Shown piece by piece: positions 9,371 to 18,099 of a stretch of DNA of 64,000 bases. Position 1 is the stretch's first letter, and each line of letters begins with the position of its first letter. The stretch lies in assembly GCA_900547295.1 (NCBI GenBank), contig URGK01000001.1, forward strand, positions 1 to 64,000, written 5' to 3'. This stretch comes from an uncultured Eubacteriales bacterium. GTDB taxonomy: Bacteria > Bacillota > Clostridia > Peptostreptococcales > Anaerovoracaceae. Both the position numbers and the translations under genes were made by a program. Below the pieces are notes generated by a model. The model ran no database searches and was not told the origin of the DNA. It saw only the letters and a program-made list of their open reading frames with translations.

Positions 9371-9410
9371 AACAGGTTATCGCTTACCGGCAGTCGATAG
9401 CCTGTTTTTA
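9371..9410 (+). terminator. Intrinsic terminator after the FtsX-type permease
   Basis: AACAGGTTATCG pairs with CGATAGCCTGTT (one G-U pair) across an 11-nt loop and is followed by TTTTTA. It lies 11 nt after the permease stop. Confidence 0.85.
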
Positions 9411-9458
9411 TGTACGCTTATGCAGGGAATATAACTCAGATGCCGGAATTTCCGCACA

Positions 9459-9504
9459 TAAAAAACAGAGTATGCAAGCTCATGTATGCTGTACATACTC
9501 TGTT
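9459..9504 (-). terminator. Intrinsic terminator of the giant secreted protein gene
   Basis: On the minus strand AACAGAGTATG and CATACTCTGTT form an 11-bp perfect stem with a 19-nt loop, followed by a run of T. It lies about 115 nt past the stop at 9620. Confidence 0.75.
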
Positions 9505-9619
9505 CCAGTTTTTGCTAAATTCTGTCCGCTTTACCGGAGCAGCTTACCTTTCTGAATATCATCTTCTGTGCCTTTTTGTTTGTTTCCGGCACTTCAGATA
9601 ACATTCCTGTCAGTGATTC

Positions 9620-12600
9620 TTATTTAATCTTTTTTGATGTGATATTTGACCACTTCGTGTAATACTTATTTCCATCAACAGTTCTGACACCTCTTACTTT
9701 GTAATAGTAAGTCTTTCCGGATTTCAGTTTTTTGCTGTTTGTCCAGCTGAGGGATACCGGTTTCTTTGTTGTAAATACTTTTGTATATTTACCTGATTTT
9801 GAAGTTTTGCGATAAACCTCATACGCATCCACCTTGTATCCTTTTGACTTCTTCCATGAAAGCTTTATTTTTTTCTTTGAAGCTGTTGATGACAGTTTTA
9901 CAGTAGTTTTCTTCACTCCCGAAATAAGCTTCTGGTTTTTCTGGGTTTTTTCATACTCGTCTACCGTAGACTTTTCAGCCAGCGCATAAACGGAGAAATG
10001 ATCTGTTTCAAAGCTGTAGTACTTTGTTTCAGTTTCTTTGCCGTTTTTATCAGCAGATTTCTTTGTGATAATCTTTCCGTCGAATCTCTCAATTCTGTCT
10101 TTTTCTCCGATGTATACTGCAACCAGTTCTCTGCCTAACAGAGTATTAGGGATTTCAAGAGTAATTTCCACTCTGCCATCACCAAAGTCAGTTATAGCTT
10201 CTTTGTCTGCAAGCAGTTTTACTGAGATTACATAAGCTGTCTTTCCTATGATGTGGCTGTAGTCCTTATCCTTTTCGATTTTTAACTGAAGCTTCAGCGA
10301 CTTGGCCTTGCCCTGCTGTTTTTCAACAGCCTTCAGCGCATCTTTATTAAATTTCACAAAGCCAACCGGAGTTTCAACAGCAACCGTTGCATTTGTTTTG
10401 CTTATAATCTCGTTTAGAAGCTTAACATCAAGGTTAACATTGATTATATCCGAAAGCTTTTCGGTTTCGTCATTCAGCTCGTCATTGGTAATGATAATAG
10501 TGTCAGCGTTTTTGTCAATTGCTTTCTCTATCAAAGCTTTCTTCTGTTCATCGCTGAGCTGAAGTTCAACTGACTTCTCATCCTTGCTCTTGAGAGTCTC
10601 TGCTTTTGCAATAATCTGTGTGATTTTCTGACCATCGCTGTCAACAGTGTCCTCTACAATAATCTTATTGTCATCCTCTTCCGGCTTCTGTTCAGGTGGT
10701 ACAGGTGCTGCGCCGCCGCCTCCTCCACCGCTTGGAATTGGTGCAAACAGATCAGCTGCAGTTGTAACGTTTGCCTTGATATCCTTGATTTCAACATCCA
10801 CTGACTTGTCATTATTCACCGTAAAGCTTGCATCTGTGCATGCACTGTTCTTGACGTCAGCAATCCATGCCTGAAGTTTCGCTTCATCCGGCTGATATCC
10901 TCCGTTTGGCGTCAGTTTGAAGCTTATATTGCTGCCCTCTCTGACAAAACCAACAGCCGCTCCGTCGGCAACCTTATTGGTTTTGATAGCGCTTGCAGTG
11001 TAATTCTTGCCGCTAGCTTCTACCTTCACGAGTTTATTAACAAGACTATTAACGTCCACAGCCTTACCTTCTGTGATACCCTTCAGAACGATTGCATACA
11101 CACCATCTTTGTAATCCACTTTTACAGGCTGGCTGCATCCGCTGAACTCTGCCTTAACATCATCTAGCGAAGTTGCATAATTTGAGTTAGGAGTCAATGT
11201 CAGCTTAACAGTTCCACCTTTTCTTGCAGATACTGATGTGGTTGTTGGTTTTGTTTCATCGCCATTCTTGATTGGGGTTACATATGTAATATCGACTGTT
11301 GCATTGTTTCCACTTACGTTAATTGCTTTTGTTTCAAGGTTCTTGAAGTAAACTCTTACGGTCTGGTTACCTTTGTATCCGTCAACGCGGTATACAGGAT
11401 CTACCATAATGTCACCGTCGCTATCTGTTACCTTAATTGTGTTTTCTTCTGTTGGTTTAACGCTTGCTGCTCCCTTAGTTATAGTCCAGTAGTCAACCAT
11501 CTTGCCTTCTACCGGTTCTGCAGTGAATACTACGTCTGCACCGCCTGGGATTGTTTCACCAGTCTGAATTGATGCTCCGTCTGAGGTTGCAGTCACCGTA
11601 CCATCATTGGAATTATCTGCGTGGAAGTACAGGTCGTATGAAGTGCTAGAAACCATTATAGCCCGGATTTCTATATCGCTGTCCTTCATAGTAATCTTGC
11701 CGTTAGGGTACTTCTTTGAGGATGATACGAATTTCTTTTCGCCAGCACCTTCGTCAATTACCCACTGTTCTACCATGCTTCCAGATGCAGGTGCTACTGA
11801 AATGTCGATGGATTCGCCCTTGTACATTTCTAAAGCTTCAGTGTATTCCTGATTTTCTTCAAGCACATTGCCATAGATGTCATATAGGGTGTAAACAAGT
11901 TTTCCGCGGCTTTCTGGAGAAACGATGCCTGTTAAGGTATTCTTGCTGTTTTCCTTGAATACTGCTTTTACTGTAGTTGCTTCGCCAATTTCATCTATAA
12001 CGTATTCGTCTGCAGTCCTGCTTGCACCGTCGCCGATTGCCCAGTGATCAAATACGTAGCCTCTGTCTGCAACGGCCTTGAATACAACCTTGCTTCCGCC
12101 ATCTACATTGTTGCCTGATTCGACTTCAGATCCATCGGCTGTAATGACAACCTTGCCGCCTGCTACGCCTTCTGTTCCAGTTCCTGCAGTGGCCTCTACT
12201 TTGTAGCTTTCTCTTACAGTGTCAAGGCTGATTACAGTGTTCTCTTTAAGTTTAAATTTGTATGAGGAAGCTTCCTGTGTATCTGCTCCGTTAATAGTTA
12301 TGAAAGCATTTTCTGCTGCAACATATCCGGTCTTAGGTGCTACGTAAATCATCGTATCGCCTTTTACCGATTTACCGCTTGTGATGTAAATCTTTTCGTT
12401 TGCATTAGCCAGATCATTGCTTTCCTTCAAGTAGTAAGCTTCTACGTTACCTTCTAGGTTAACAGTGTAGCTGTCTCTTACGAAGGTTGCCTGTAGGCCG
12501 ATATCGTTAGTGCCCATTTTAATATTAATGGAGCTTGTGCCGTCCTCTGCCACAGTTCCCTTGTTGTAGACTGAGCTGAATCCTGTTTCGCTGATAATCC

Positions 12601-15600
12601 ACTGGCCAAATGTGTAGCCAGCCTTTGGCGTTGCCTTAAATGTAAGCTCTGCGCCGCGGCTTACTTTTGCTCCTGATTCAAAGTATTCATCCGATGTGCA
12701 GGAAATGTCGCCTCCGGTGGTTTTGATAAGGTTAAGGCGTGTTTCCTTCACCTTGAAGTAAACCTTGACCGTTGTTGCGCCTGGATTCATAGTCAGGTTC
12801 AGTCTGTTTGGATTCTGTCCGCCAGACTTCATCGACTCTGCCGTGTAAGTTACGGTATCAAAACCAACTGAGGATACAACCCACTTTTCTACTTCATAGC
12901 CTTCATCAGGTGTTGCATATAGCTGAACAGTGGTGCCCTTTGTGTAATTTCCTGTTGTCAGGCCGTTTTCGCTAATTGCTGCAGTACCTACATTCTTAGA
13001 AACATTGTTCTTGTCTGTGTACTTTTCTGCAGAAACGTTAAGTGCGTAAATCTGACCGATTACAGTGTACACTGCGCTTTGGAAGCTTACATCATAGTTT
13101 GCACGTTTTGCTTCTGATGCTTCAATTTCTGCTTCTGTGTTGTAGTGCTTGAAGCACGGCATAATTGTGTAATTACCCGGGTCATCGTTGCTAAGCTTTG
13201 TCTCATTGCCCGCTGAGTTATATGCCTTATACTCTACATCTAGATCTGCTGCTGTCACGCCTGCAACATCTGTTTTCAGTTGTGGAGGATCTTTTTTAAT
13301 ATCAGAAACATTGTCCTTAGCAACAGCTGATACTAACAAAGCCTTCTTCTCTACAGTGAACTCTGCTGATGCAACTGCGTCGGTTTTGTTCTTTGTGTAT
13401 GCGTACATGGTGTACTTGCCAGCGTCGAGCTTCTTTCCTTTGGAGAATTCCTTCAATGTAGAATCTGAAGATGCCTTGTACTTGTAAGTAACAGCGTCCT
13501 TTACTTCTGTTGTGTCGGATGTTCCGGCAGCTACCGTGTATAGTGTAGGAACTATTTCATCGCCGTATGTGAACTTAGTTACAGTGTGATTATCTGCATT
13601 CTTCATGTTCATCATGTAGCCTTCTGAGCTTCCTACTGCAACGATCTGGCCGATTTCCTGAGTTTTGTCCTTGAAGACATTGTCTCCACTGTAGTAGTAT
13701 TTCACAGTGTAGGTACCTTCTGCCAGGTTTTGGAAGTCTATGCTTGCTGTTGAGTAGTACTTGTTTTCTGTATTGCCATTACCCATATCGAAGGACTTTG
13801 TGCTTGAACTTGGGGTAAGTGAAGCAACCTTTGTATTTTCATAGTCCTTGCCTTCAATAGTAAAGGTTACAGTTCCCTTAGGTGCAGTAGTATTATTTTT
13901 GTTTGCAGAGTGAAGTTCAACTTCTGCGTGTATTCCGTTAATGTCTTTGCTATTGCCGTATTTTTCTGCCTTAGCGGTCAAAACTACCTCTGGCGTTCTC
14001 TTTGTGTATACGGTTTCAAAGGCATCTGTATAAGCGGAAATCGAGAATTCCTTCTGAGAAGTTTCATCGAAGTAAATCGCATTTACTCTACATCTGTAGG
14101 TTCCCTTGTCTGCTGCCGATGCGTTGGCAATGGTGAGTTCTTTTGTTTTGTACGCCGGCATATTTTTCCATTCGCCACCGTCCAGTTTCTGCCACTGATA
14201 TGAGAGACTCTTATACTGATTCTCATCTGCTACAGTAACTGTCGCCTTCCCTTCAGCATCTGGATAGATTGCTAGCTTGCCCTTGTCCTTGCCATCTTCA
14301 ACAAGTCCGAATACAGTTATCTGCGGATATCCTACGGTCGTCTTAGTTCTGCAGGAAATAGGTTCGCTATAGATACTTACCTTAGGGTTGTATGTGGATT
14401 CTGTCTGAATCTGATACTTGTATTCCGTATATGGGCTAAGGCCCTTATCTGTGTATGTGAACTCGTATTTGTCTCCTTTTTTCACACCCTTGGAGAAAGG
14501 TACGTATTCCAAGCGATAGCTTCCGCTACCATCTGGGAATTCGTAATATCTGTATAGCTGGAATCCTGATACGAATTTATCGTATGTCCAGGTCAAAGTT
14601 ACTGAATCGTCAGTAGTTTCTGCCACATTCTGTTCAAAGTCTTCCGGCAGTGATGCAGGCTGCTGCACGTCTGTTACCAGATAGCTTACTACAGGGAATT
14701 CCATGTCGGCACCCTTGTATTTGTAGCAGAATATCTTCCAGTTCATGTTGTAACCATAAGGTTTCGCTTCTGCCGGCATTGCCTGAAGTTCTCCAGAGAA
14801 TGAGCTGCCTTCGGTGGTAATGTGTACCGTTCCGCCCGTTCCCTCAAAACCAGCAATGACTCCTACGGTCACGCCTCCAGCGCCAGCACCTGCTTTCGCT
14901 TCCACATTACCGACATAAGAGTAACTGTTACTGTTGCTCTTAGACATTGCGATTTCCTGAGTGATAGTATCTCCTCCACCCTTGGAAGTGAAGCCTACGG
15001 AAGCAGGAGTGCCATTGTACTGAGCAATTACGCTGTAGCCCGCTGTACTTGACGGATAGCTTGATGGATCGCCGATTTCATGGCGAAGTACGCTTTCCGC
15101 AATAGTAGGGAGAATGCTGTAATCTTCAGCAATAGTCTCGTATTCACTTAAGTCAAGAAGTTTGACACAAGCTTCATGTGGAAGGTTAACTTCCGTCATT
15201 ACCTTTTCATATTTTCCGTTGTCATCAGGAACATAGGACTCGTACTGATAAACCTCCATAGGAATTGAGTACAGAGCCACCTTATCTTCTCCTGATGTTG
15301 CACTGTAGGAAACAGTCTGCTCCAAGCTGGAGGTTTTTTCAGTCTCCCAAGTAAAGCCTGATGTAACAACAGCCTCAGCCTCAGTCTGTCCTATCTTTAC
15401 ACCAAATACGGAAATTTCCTGTTCGTAGGATACGTAAGCTCCTACGGAAATTGTGGTTCCACCTGTAGATCCACTTTCGGAACCTGTTGTGCTGGAGTAA
15501 CTAGTAGTTGACTCAGCATAGTTTCCTGAAAGGTCGTCTCTATCTAACAGATCCTTAAAGTATGGAGGTGAAGCAAGAACTGCCAGAACCTTCGGGTCTG

Positions 15601-17680
15601 TGTAGCGATAGTAATGCTTTCCGGCATAGTTCATATAGCTGGAATCATTATCTGTATTTGCCAGGCAAAGCGAGAAAGAGCTGTTGACCTTTTGTACGTT
15701 GCTGTAGTTGGTTTCCGAAGGACACGCAATAACCATATTAGTGTCTCCCCAGGTAGTTTTAGTGTATTTCTGCTCTATTTCATTGCTTCCTGTTTTAGTC
15801 ACGAACTTGTCAAAAACCCATTTGTATGATTTCTTTTTAAATAGTTTATAGAACCAGTTCTTGTAATAAGCAACCTTCTTATATGTAGCAACCTGCATAG
15901 GTCCTTCTTCTGTGTACTTGACTGATGGTTCTACTGTATTAGACATGGTCTGAGTCACTGTCATCAAAGCTCCTGCGCCTGTCTGACCAGTCATATCGCC
16001 AGCAGTACCGTCATATTCTACGTATTCTTTATTGCCCTTGCCCGGCATAAAGCTTGCAATATCCCATGCCTCTGAAAGTTCCAGGCCGTTATTTGTATAT
16101 GTGAAAATCAGTGAGTCGAAGTAAAGCTTATTGCCGCCTTCGTCCTTGATCCCCTTATTTATAATCGCTGTGTTTGCAGGGCAAAGCGGCAGTGAATAGA
16201 ACATTTCTTTTCCTTTATCACCATGTCCACTCATTTTTGCATTAACTAGATTGTCATCTTTATCCCTCTCGAACAGGTTAAAATTCTTCTCCATATTTGC
16301 AGAGAATTTCTTTCCGTCCCATACATACATTGCAACGTATCTGCTGTATGTATTCCCTGCTTTCAGATCAGCGTCTGCCTGTCCGCAAAGAATCAGAGAA
16401 TCTTCACCTGTTCCGATATCTCCGAATACAAAAGATGCTCTGACAATATTACTTGAGCCATAGCTGATGTCAAACTGCTGTGAACGTTTAAGGATTTCCT
16501 TATCCTTTCCACCGAACATAACAACAGCCTTGGATCCCTTGTTCTGCGTAGGACCGTAGTAATATCCCCATGTACAAGACAGGTCATCGATACCGTCTCT
16601 GTCCACATCTCCGCTTGTCAGTGAAATCATGTTCGATACAACGTTGTCTTCCTTCAGATAATATGTCCACGCAAGAGACCAGTTGGAAGGCTTCTTGTAT
16701 GCGCCTTCTTCTGTTCTCTGAAGTGCATAAACTGCAATTCTTGAGTTATTTTCTTCCGGAATATATACTGCAACTTCATCTACGCCGTCGCCATTCCAGT
16801 CTCCTGTTGCAACCTGCAGGTAGTTCTTCAGCTGATATGGATTTTCGGCAAAGTTCTCTGCCTTCTTATCGGATGCGCTTCCGTCCTCATTTTCCAATTT
16901 CAGATCAGGGTTACCCAGCTTCTTGGACTGTGAAAGCAGTTCAATTGAGCCACCGTATGCATTAGTGTTTGTTCCATTGGCGTCGCCGAACTTCAGATAC
17001 AGTCCGCCTGTAGCAGAATATCCCTTTGTGTATACCATGGCAACTTGCGCAGACTTACCCTCAATATTCTTATCGAAATTACCTGCAGCGACATCAGACA
17101 TTACGCCCTGATCCGAAGTTGCATTATTCAAGCCTGTAAGGTAATTCTTATGGGTATACTGTCCGTATGTTTGCGTAGCCTCGAAATACTTATGTGTGCC
17201 AGTGTTCAACTTGGCATAGTTACCAGTTGCCACTACCTTGCCGCTAGAAACAGCGCCTGTTGAATTTTTATTTAGGGCTGCCGTTATAGTTTTTAATCCG
17301 CTGCCGTCGCCATAAAGAGTTGCATTCAAAGATACATTCGTCTTGCTATCCTCTATCGGAGAAATTTCCCCTTTTGCGCTGTCATCTGATTTGCCAACAT
17401 CTTTCTCCGCTTTGTTAATTTTGCTGACATCCTCACTTAATCCCACCGTATACAGTTCCGATACAGTGTTTACCTTAATCGTAGATCTTCCATACGGGTT
17501 GTCGATGCTGTCTGCATCGTAACCGTCGGGAGCTACGCTGGTGTCAATGCCTATTGCCGAAAAAGCATCTCCGCCCGCTGCAGAGCTGCCTCCTGCTGCA
17601 AACACAGAGGCTGCAGGCACCATCGTAATTACCAGCGCCGCCGTCAGCAACAGCGCCAGCCCTTTCTTAATAATCTTCAT
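9620..17680 (-). CDS. Giant secreted multidomain protein (FG-GAP-like, pore-former-like, FN3, Ig, bacterial repeats)
   Basis: 2,686 residues. Signal peptide at 1-28 (ends ASVFAA). FG-GAP/VCBS-like calcium loops DWNGDGVDE (about 294) and DVDRDGIDD (about 360). Residues about 720-990 are an unusual Ser/Thr/Gly-rich region with alternating hydrophobic strands (GTTISVGAYVSYEQEISVFG and later GAGAGGVTVGVIAGFEGTGG) that resembles the strand architecture of aerolysin/MTX-type pore-formers; this is inference only. Then FN3 (about 1013-1117), Ig-like with YQWQK and GTYRCRV (about 1125-1220), Ig/MBG-type repeats, and six to seven InlB-B/Listeria-type bacterial repeats such as PDEGYEVEKW (about 1550-2095). 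After these come a poly-Gly/Pro linker (about 2315) and a C-terminal FN3-like module (about 2583-2686). No LPXTG. Divergent from the sensor kinase. Role as adhesin or toxin-like surface protein is not proven. Confidence 0.85.
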   Translation of the reverse strand: MKIIKKGLALLLTAALVITMVPAASVFAAGGSSAAGGDAFSAIGIDTSVAPDGYDADSIDNPYGRSTIKVNTVSELYTVGLSEDVSKINKAEKDVGKSDDSAKGEISPIEDSKTNVSLNATLYGDGSGLKTITAALNKNSTGAVSSGKVVATGNYAKLNTGTHKYFEATQTYGQYTHKNYLTGLNNATSDQGVMSDVAAGNFDKNIEGKSAQVAMVYTKGYSATGGLYLKFGDANGTNTNAYGGSIELLSQSKKLGNPDLKLENEDGSASDKKAENFAENPYQLKNYLQVATGDWNGDGVDEVAVYIPEENNSRIAVYALQRTEEGAYKKPSNWSLAWTYYLKEDNVVSNMISLTSGDVDRDGIDDLSCTWGYYYGPTQNKGSKAVVMFGGKDKEILKRSQQFDISYGSSNIVRASFVFGDIGTGEDSLILCGQADADLKAGNTYSRYVAMYVWDGKKFSANMEKNFNLFERDKDDNLVNAKMSGHGDKGKEMFYSLPLCPANTAIINKGIKDEGGNKLYFDSLIFTYTNNGLELSEAWDIASFMPGKGNKEYVEYDGTAGDMTGQTGAGALMTVTQTMSNTVEPSVKYTEEGPMQVATYKKVAYYKNWFYKLFKKKSYKWVFDKFVTKTGSNEIEQKYTKTTWGDTNMVIACPSETNYSNVQKVNSSFSLCLANTDNDSSYMNYAGKHYYRYTDPKVLAVLASPPYFKDLLDRDDLSGNYAESTTSYSSTTGSESGSTGGTTISVGAYVSYEQEISVFGVKIGQTEAEAVVTSGFTWETEKTSSLEQTVSYSATSGEDKVALYSIPMEVYQYESYVPDDNGKYEKVMTEVNLPHEACVKLLDLSEYETIAEDYSILPTIAESVLRHEIGDPSSYPSSTAGYSVIAQYNGTPASVGFTSKGGGDTITQEIAMSKSNSNSYSYVGNVEAKAGAGAGGVTVGVIAGFEGTGGTVHITTEGSSFSGELQAMPAEAKPYGYNMNWKIFCYKYKGADMEFPVVSYLVTDVQQPASLPEDFEQNVAETTDDSVTLTWTYDKFVSGFQLYRYYEFPDGSGSYRLEYVPFSKGVKKGDKYEFTYTDKGLSPYTEYKYQIQTESTYNPKVSIYSEPISCRTKTTVGYPQITVFGLVEDGKDKGKLAIYPDAEGKATVTVADENQYKSLSYQWQKLDGGEWKNMPAYKTKELTIANASAADKGTYRCRVNAIYFDETSQKEFSISAYTDAFETVYTKRTPEVVLTAKAEKYGNSKDINGIHAEVELHSANKNNTTAPKGTVTFTIEGKDYENTKVASLTPSSSTKSFDMGNGNTENKYYSTASIDFQNLAEGTYTVKYYYSGDNVFKDKTQEIGQIVAVGSSEGYMMNMKNADNHTVTKFTYGDEIVPTLYTVAAGTSDTTEVKDAVTYKYKASSDSTLKEFSKGKKLDAGKYTMYAYTKNKTDAVASAEFTVEKKALLVSAVAKDNVSDIKKDPPQLKTDVAGVTAADLDVEYKAYNSAGNETKLSNDDPGNYTIMPCFKHYNTEAEIEASEAKRANYDVSFQSAVYTVIGQIYALNVSAEKYTDKNNVSKNVGTAAISENGLTTGNYTKGTTVQLYATPDEGYEVEKWVVSSVGFDTVTYTAESMKSGGQNPNRLNLTMNPGATTVKVYFKVKETRLNLIKTTGGDISCTSDEYFESGAKVSRGAELTFKATPKAGYTFGQWIISETGFSSVYNKGTVAEDGTSSINIKMGTNDIGLQATFVRDSYTVNLEGNVEAYYLKESNDLANANEKIYITSGKSVKGDTMIYVAPKTGYVAAENAFITINGADTQEASSYKFKLKENTVISLDTVRESYKVEATAGTGTEGVAGGKVVITADGSEVESGNNVDGGSKVVFKAVADRGYVFDHWAIGDGASRTADEYVIDEIGEATTVKAVFKENSKNTLTGIVSPESRGKLVYTLYDIYGNVLEENQEYTEALEMYKGESIDISVAPASGSMVEQWVIDEGAGEKKFVSSSKKYPNGKITMKDSDIEIRAIMVSSTSYDLYFHADNSNDGTVTATSDGASIQTGETIPGGADVVFTAEPVEGKMVDYWTITKGAASVKPTEENTIKVTDSDGDIMVDPVYRVDGYKGNQTVRVYFKNLETKAINVSGNNATVDITYVTPIKNGDETKPTTTSVSARKGGTVKLTLTPNSNYATSLDDVKAEFSGCSQPVKVDYKDGVYAIVLKGITEGKAVDVNSLVNKLVKVEASGKNYTASAIKTNKVADGAAVGFVREGSNISFKLTPNGGYQPDEAKLQAWIADVKNSACTDASFTVNNDKSVDVEIKDIKANVTTAADLFAPIPSGGGGGGAAPVPPEQKPEEDDNKIIVEDTVDSDGQKITQIIAKAETLKSKDEKSVELQLSDEQKKALIEKAIDKNADTIIITNDELNDETEKLSDIINVNLDVKLLNEIISKTNATVAVETPVGFVKFNKDALKAVEKQQGKAKSLKLQLKIEKDKDYSHIIGKTAYVISVKLLADKEAITDFGDGRVEITLEIPNTLLGRELVAVYIGEKDRIERFDGKIITKKSADKNGKETETKYYSFETDHFSVYALAEKSTVDEYEKTQKNQKLISGVKKTTVKLSSTASKKKIKLSWKKSKGYKVDAYEVYRKTSKSGKYTKVFTTKKPVSLSWTNSKKLKSGKTYYYKVRGVRTVDGNKYYTKWSNITSKKIK

Positions 17681-17764
17681 ATTCTCTCCTCCTGAATATA
17701 CGGATTCATATGAGAATCCTTAACTGTTTCACCTTGTGATATGAAAATCGCCGTACCTTTGTAT

Positions 17765-17806
17765 TCAGGCAGGAAACCTCGCGCGCCTTATAATTGTTTT
17801 TTTCAT
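17765..17806 (-). CDS. Possible 13-residue leader peptide
   Basis: A short frame (MKKTIIRRARFPA then TGA) in the 5' leader of the giant secreted protein gene. It is preceded by AAGGAGAGAGATT, a better ribosome site than chance would suggest, and lies between the promoter and the main start. Three to four arginines in a row-like cluster would make it translation-sensitive. Could be coincidence; no terminator hairpin was recognised after it. Confidence 0.35.
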   Translation of the reverse strand: MKKTIIRRARFPA

Positions 17807-17881
17807 AATCTCTCTCCTTCTTTTCTGTGTTTATTACAAAACAACGAATAATCCGGTATAATACCGGCTGCAAAATCTGTG

Positions 17882-17910
17882 ATTATAGTTATTTTATCAC
17901 GATATCATAA
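17882..17910 (-). promoter_or_regulatory. Promoter of the giant secreted protein gene
   Basis: TTATGA (-35, weak) and TATAAT (-10) on the minus strand, 17 bp apart, leaving a leader of about 195 nt. The poor -35 with direct repeats just upstream is the layout expected for an activator-dependent promoter. Confidence 0.5.
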
Positions 17911-17924
17911 ATCGAACGGCATTT

Positions 17925-17955
17925 GTTTACGCTATATAACTGCCGTTTACGCTAT
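17925..17955. promoter_or_regulatory. Direct repeats GTTTACGCTAT x2, candidate LytTR-regulator site
   Basis: Two exact 11-bp copies at 17925-17935 and 17945-17955, 20 bp apart start to start (about two helical turns), 15 bp upstream of the weak -35 of the giant protein gene and 26 bp upstream of the kinase promoter. LytTR response regulators (AgrA, VirR, ComE family) bind paired direct repeats with this sort of period just upstream of -35, and a LytTR regulator is encoded at 19789-20502. Assignment is inferred. Confidence 0.5.
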
Positions 17956-17980
17956 GCATGGATTTTAACTCAAGTTTTTC

Positions 17981-18009
17981 TTGTCAAAGGCGGTACTATG
18001 AAATAAAAT
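17981..18009 (+). promoter_or_regulatory. Promoter of the sensor kinase gene
   Basis: TTGTCA (17981-17986) and TAAAAT (18004-18009), 17-bp spacing, about 90 nt before the kinase ATG. A TATAAT at 18021 is a possible second -10. Confidence 0.5.
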
Positions 18010-18099
18010 AGACTCGACTATAATCGGAATATACCATAATGATAAACTTAAAAGGTATGTGTATTTCATATATGCAGATAAAGGAGGGGCTCTACTGAA

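Noticed and set aside
13188..13487. Plus-strand frames across the giant genes (9.6-17.7 kb and 37-43 kb, 58-62 kb)
   Set aside because: Antisense shadows of long low-complexity reading frames with no start signals or recognisable domains.
9620..17680. CRISPR or tandem DNA repeats in the giant gene
   Set aside because: Repeats are protein-level and strongly diverged in DNA; no regular spacer pattern.
17680..17712. Ten-codon ORF (MNPYIQEERI) overlapping the giant protein start
   Set aside because: Its ribosome site is poor and it overlaps the real Shine-Dalgarno; likely chance.
17681..17830. M3-like riboswitch in the giant protein leader
   Set aside because: Only about 20 nt resemble M3 (CGATTTTCA...CACAAGGTG); the AGGGTA, GNRA stem and TGCCTGCC parts are missing.
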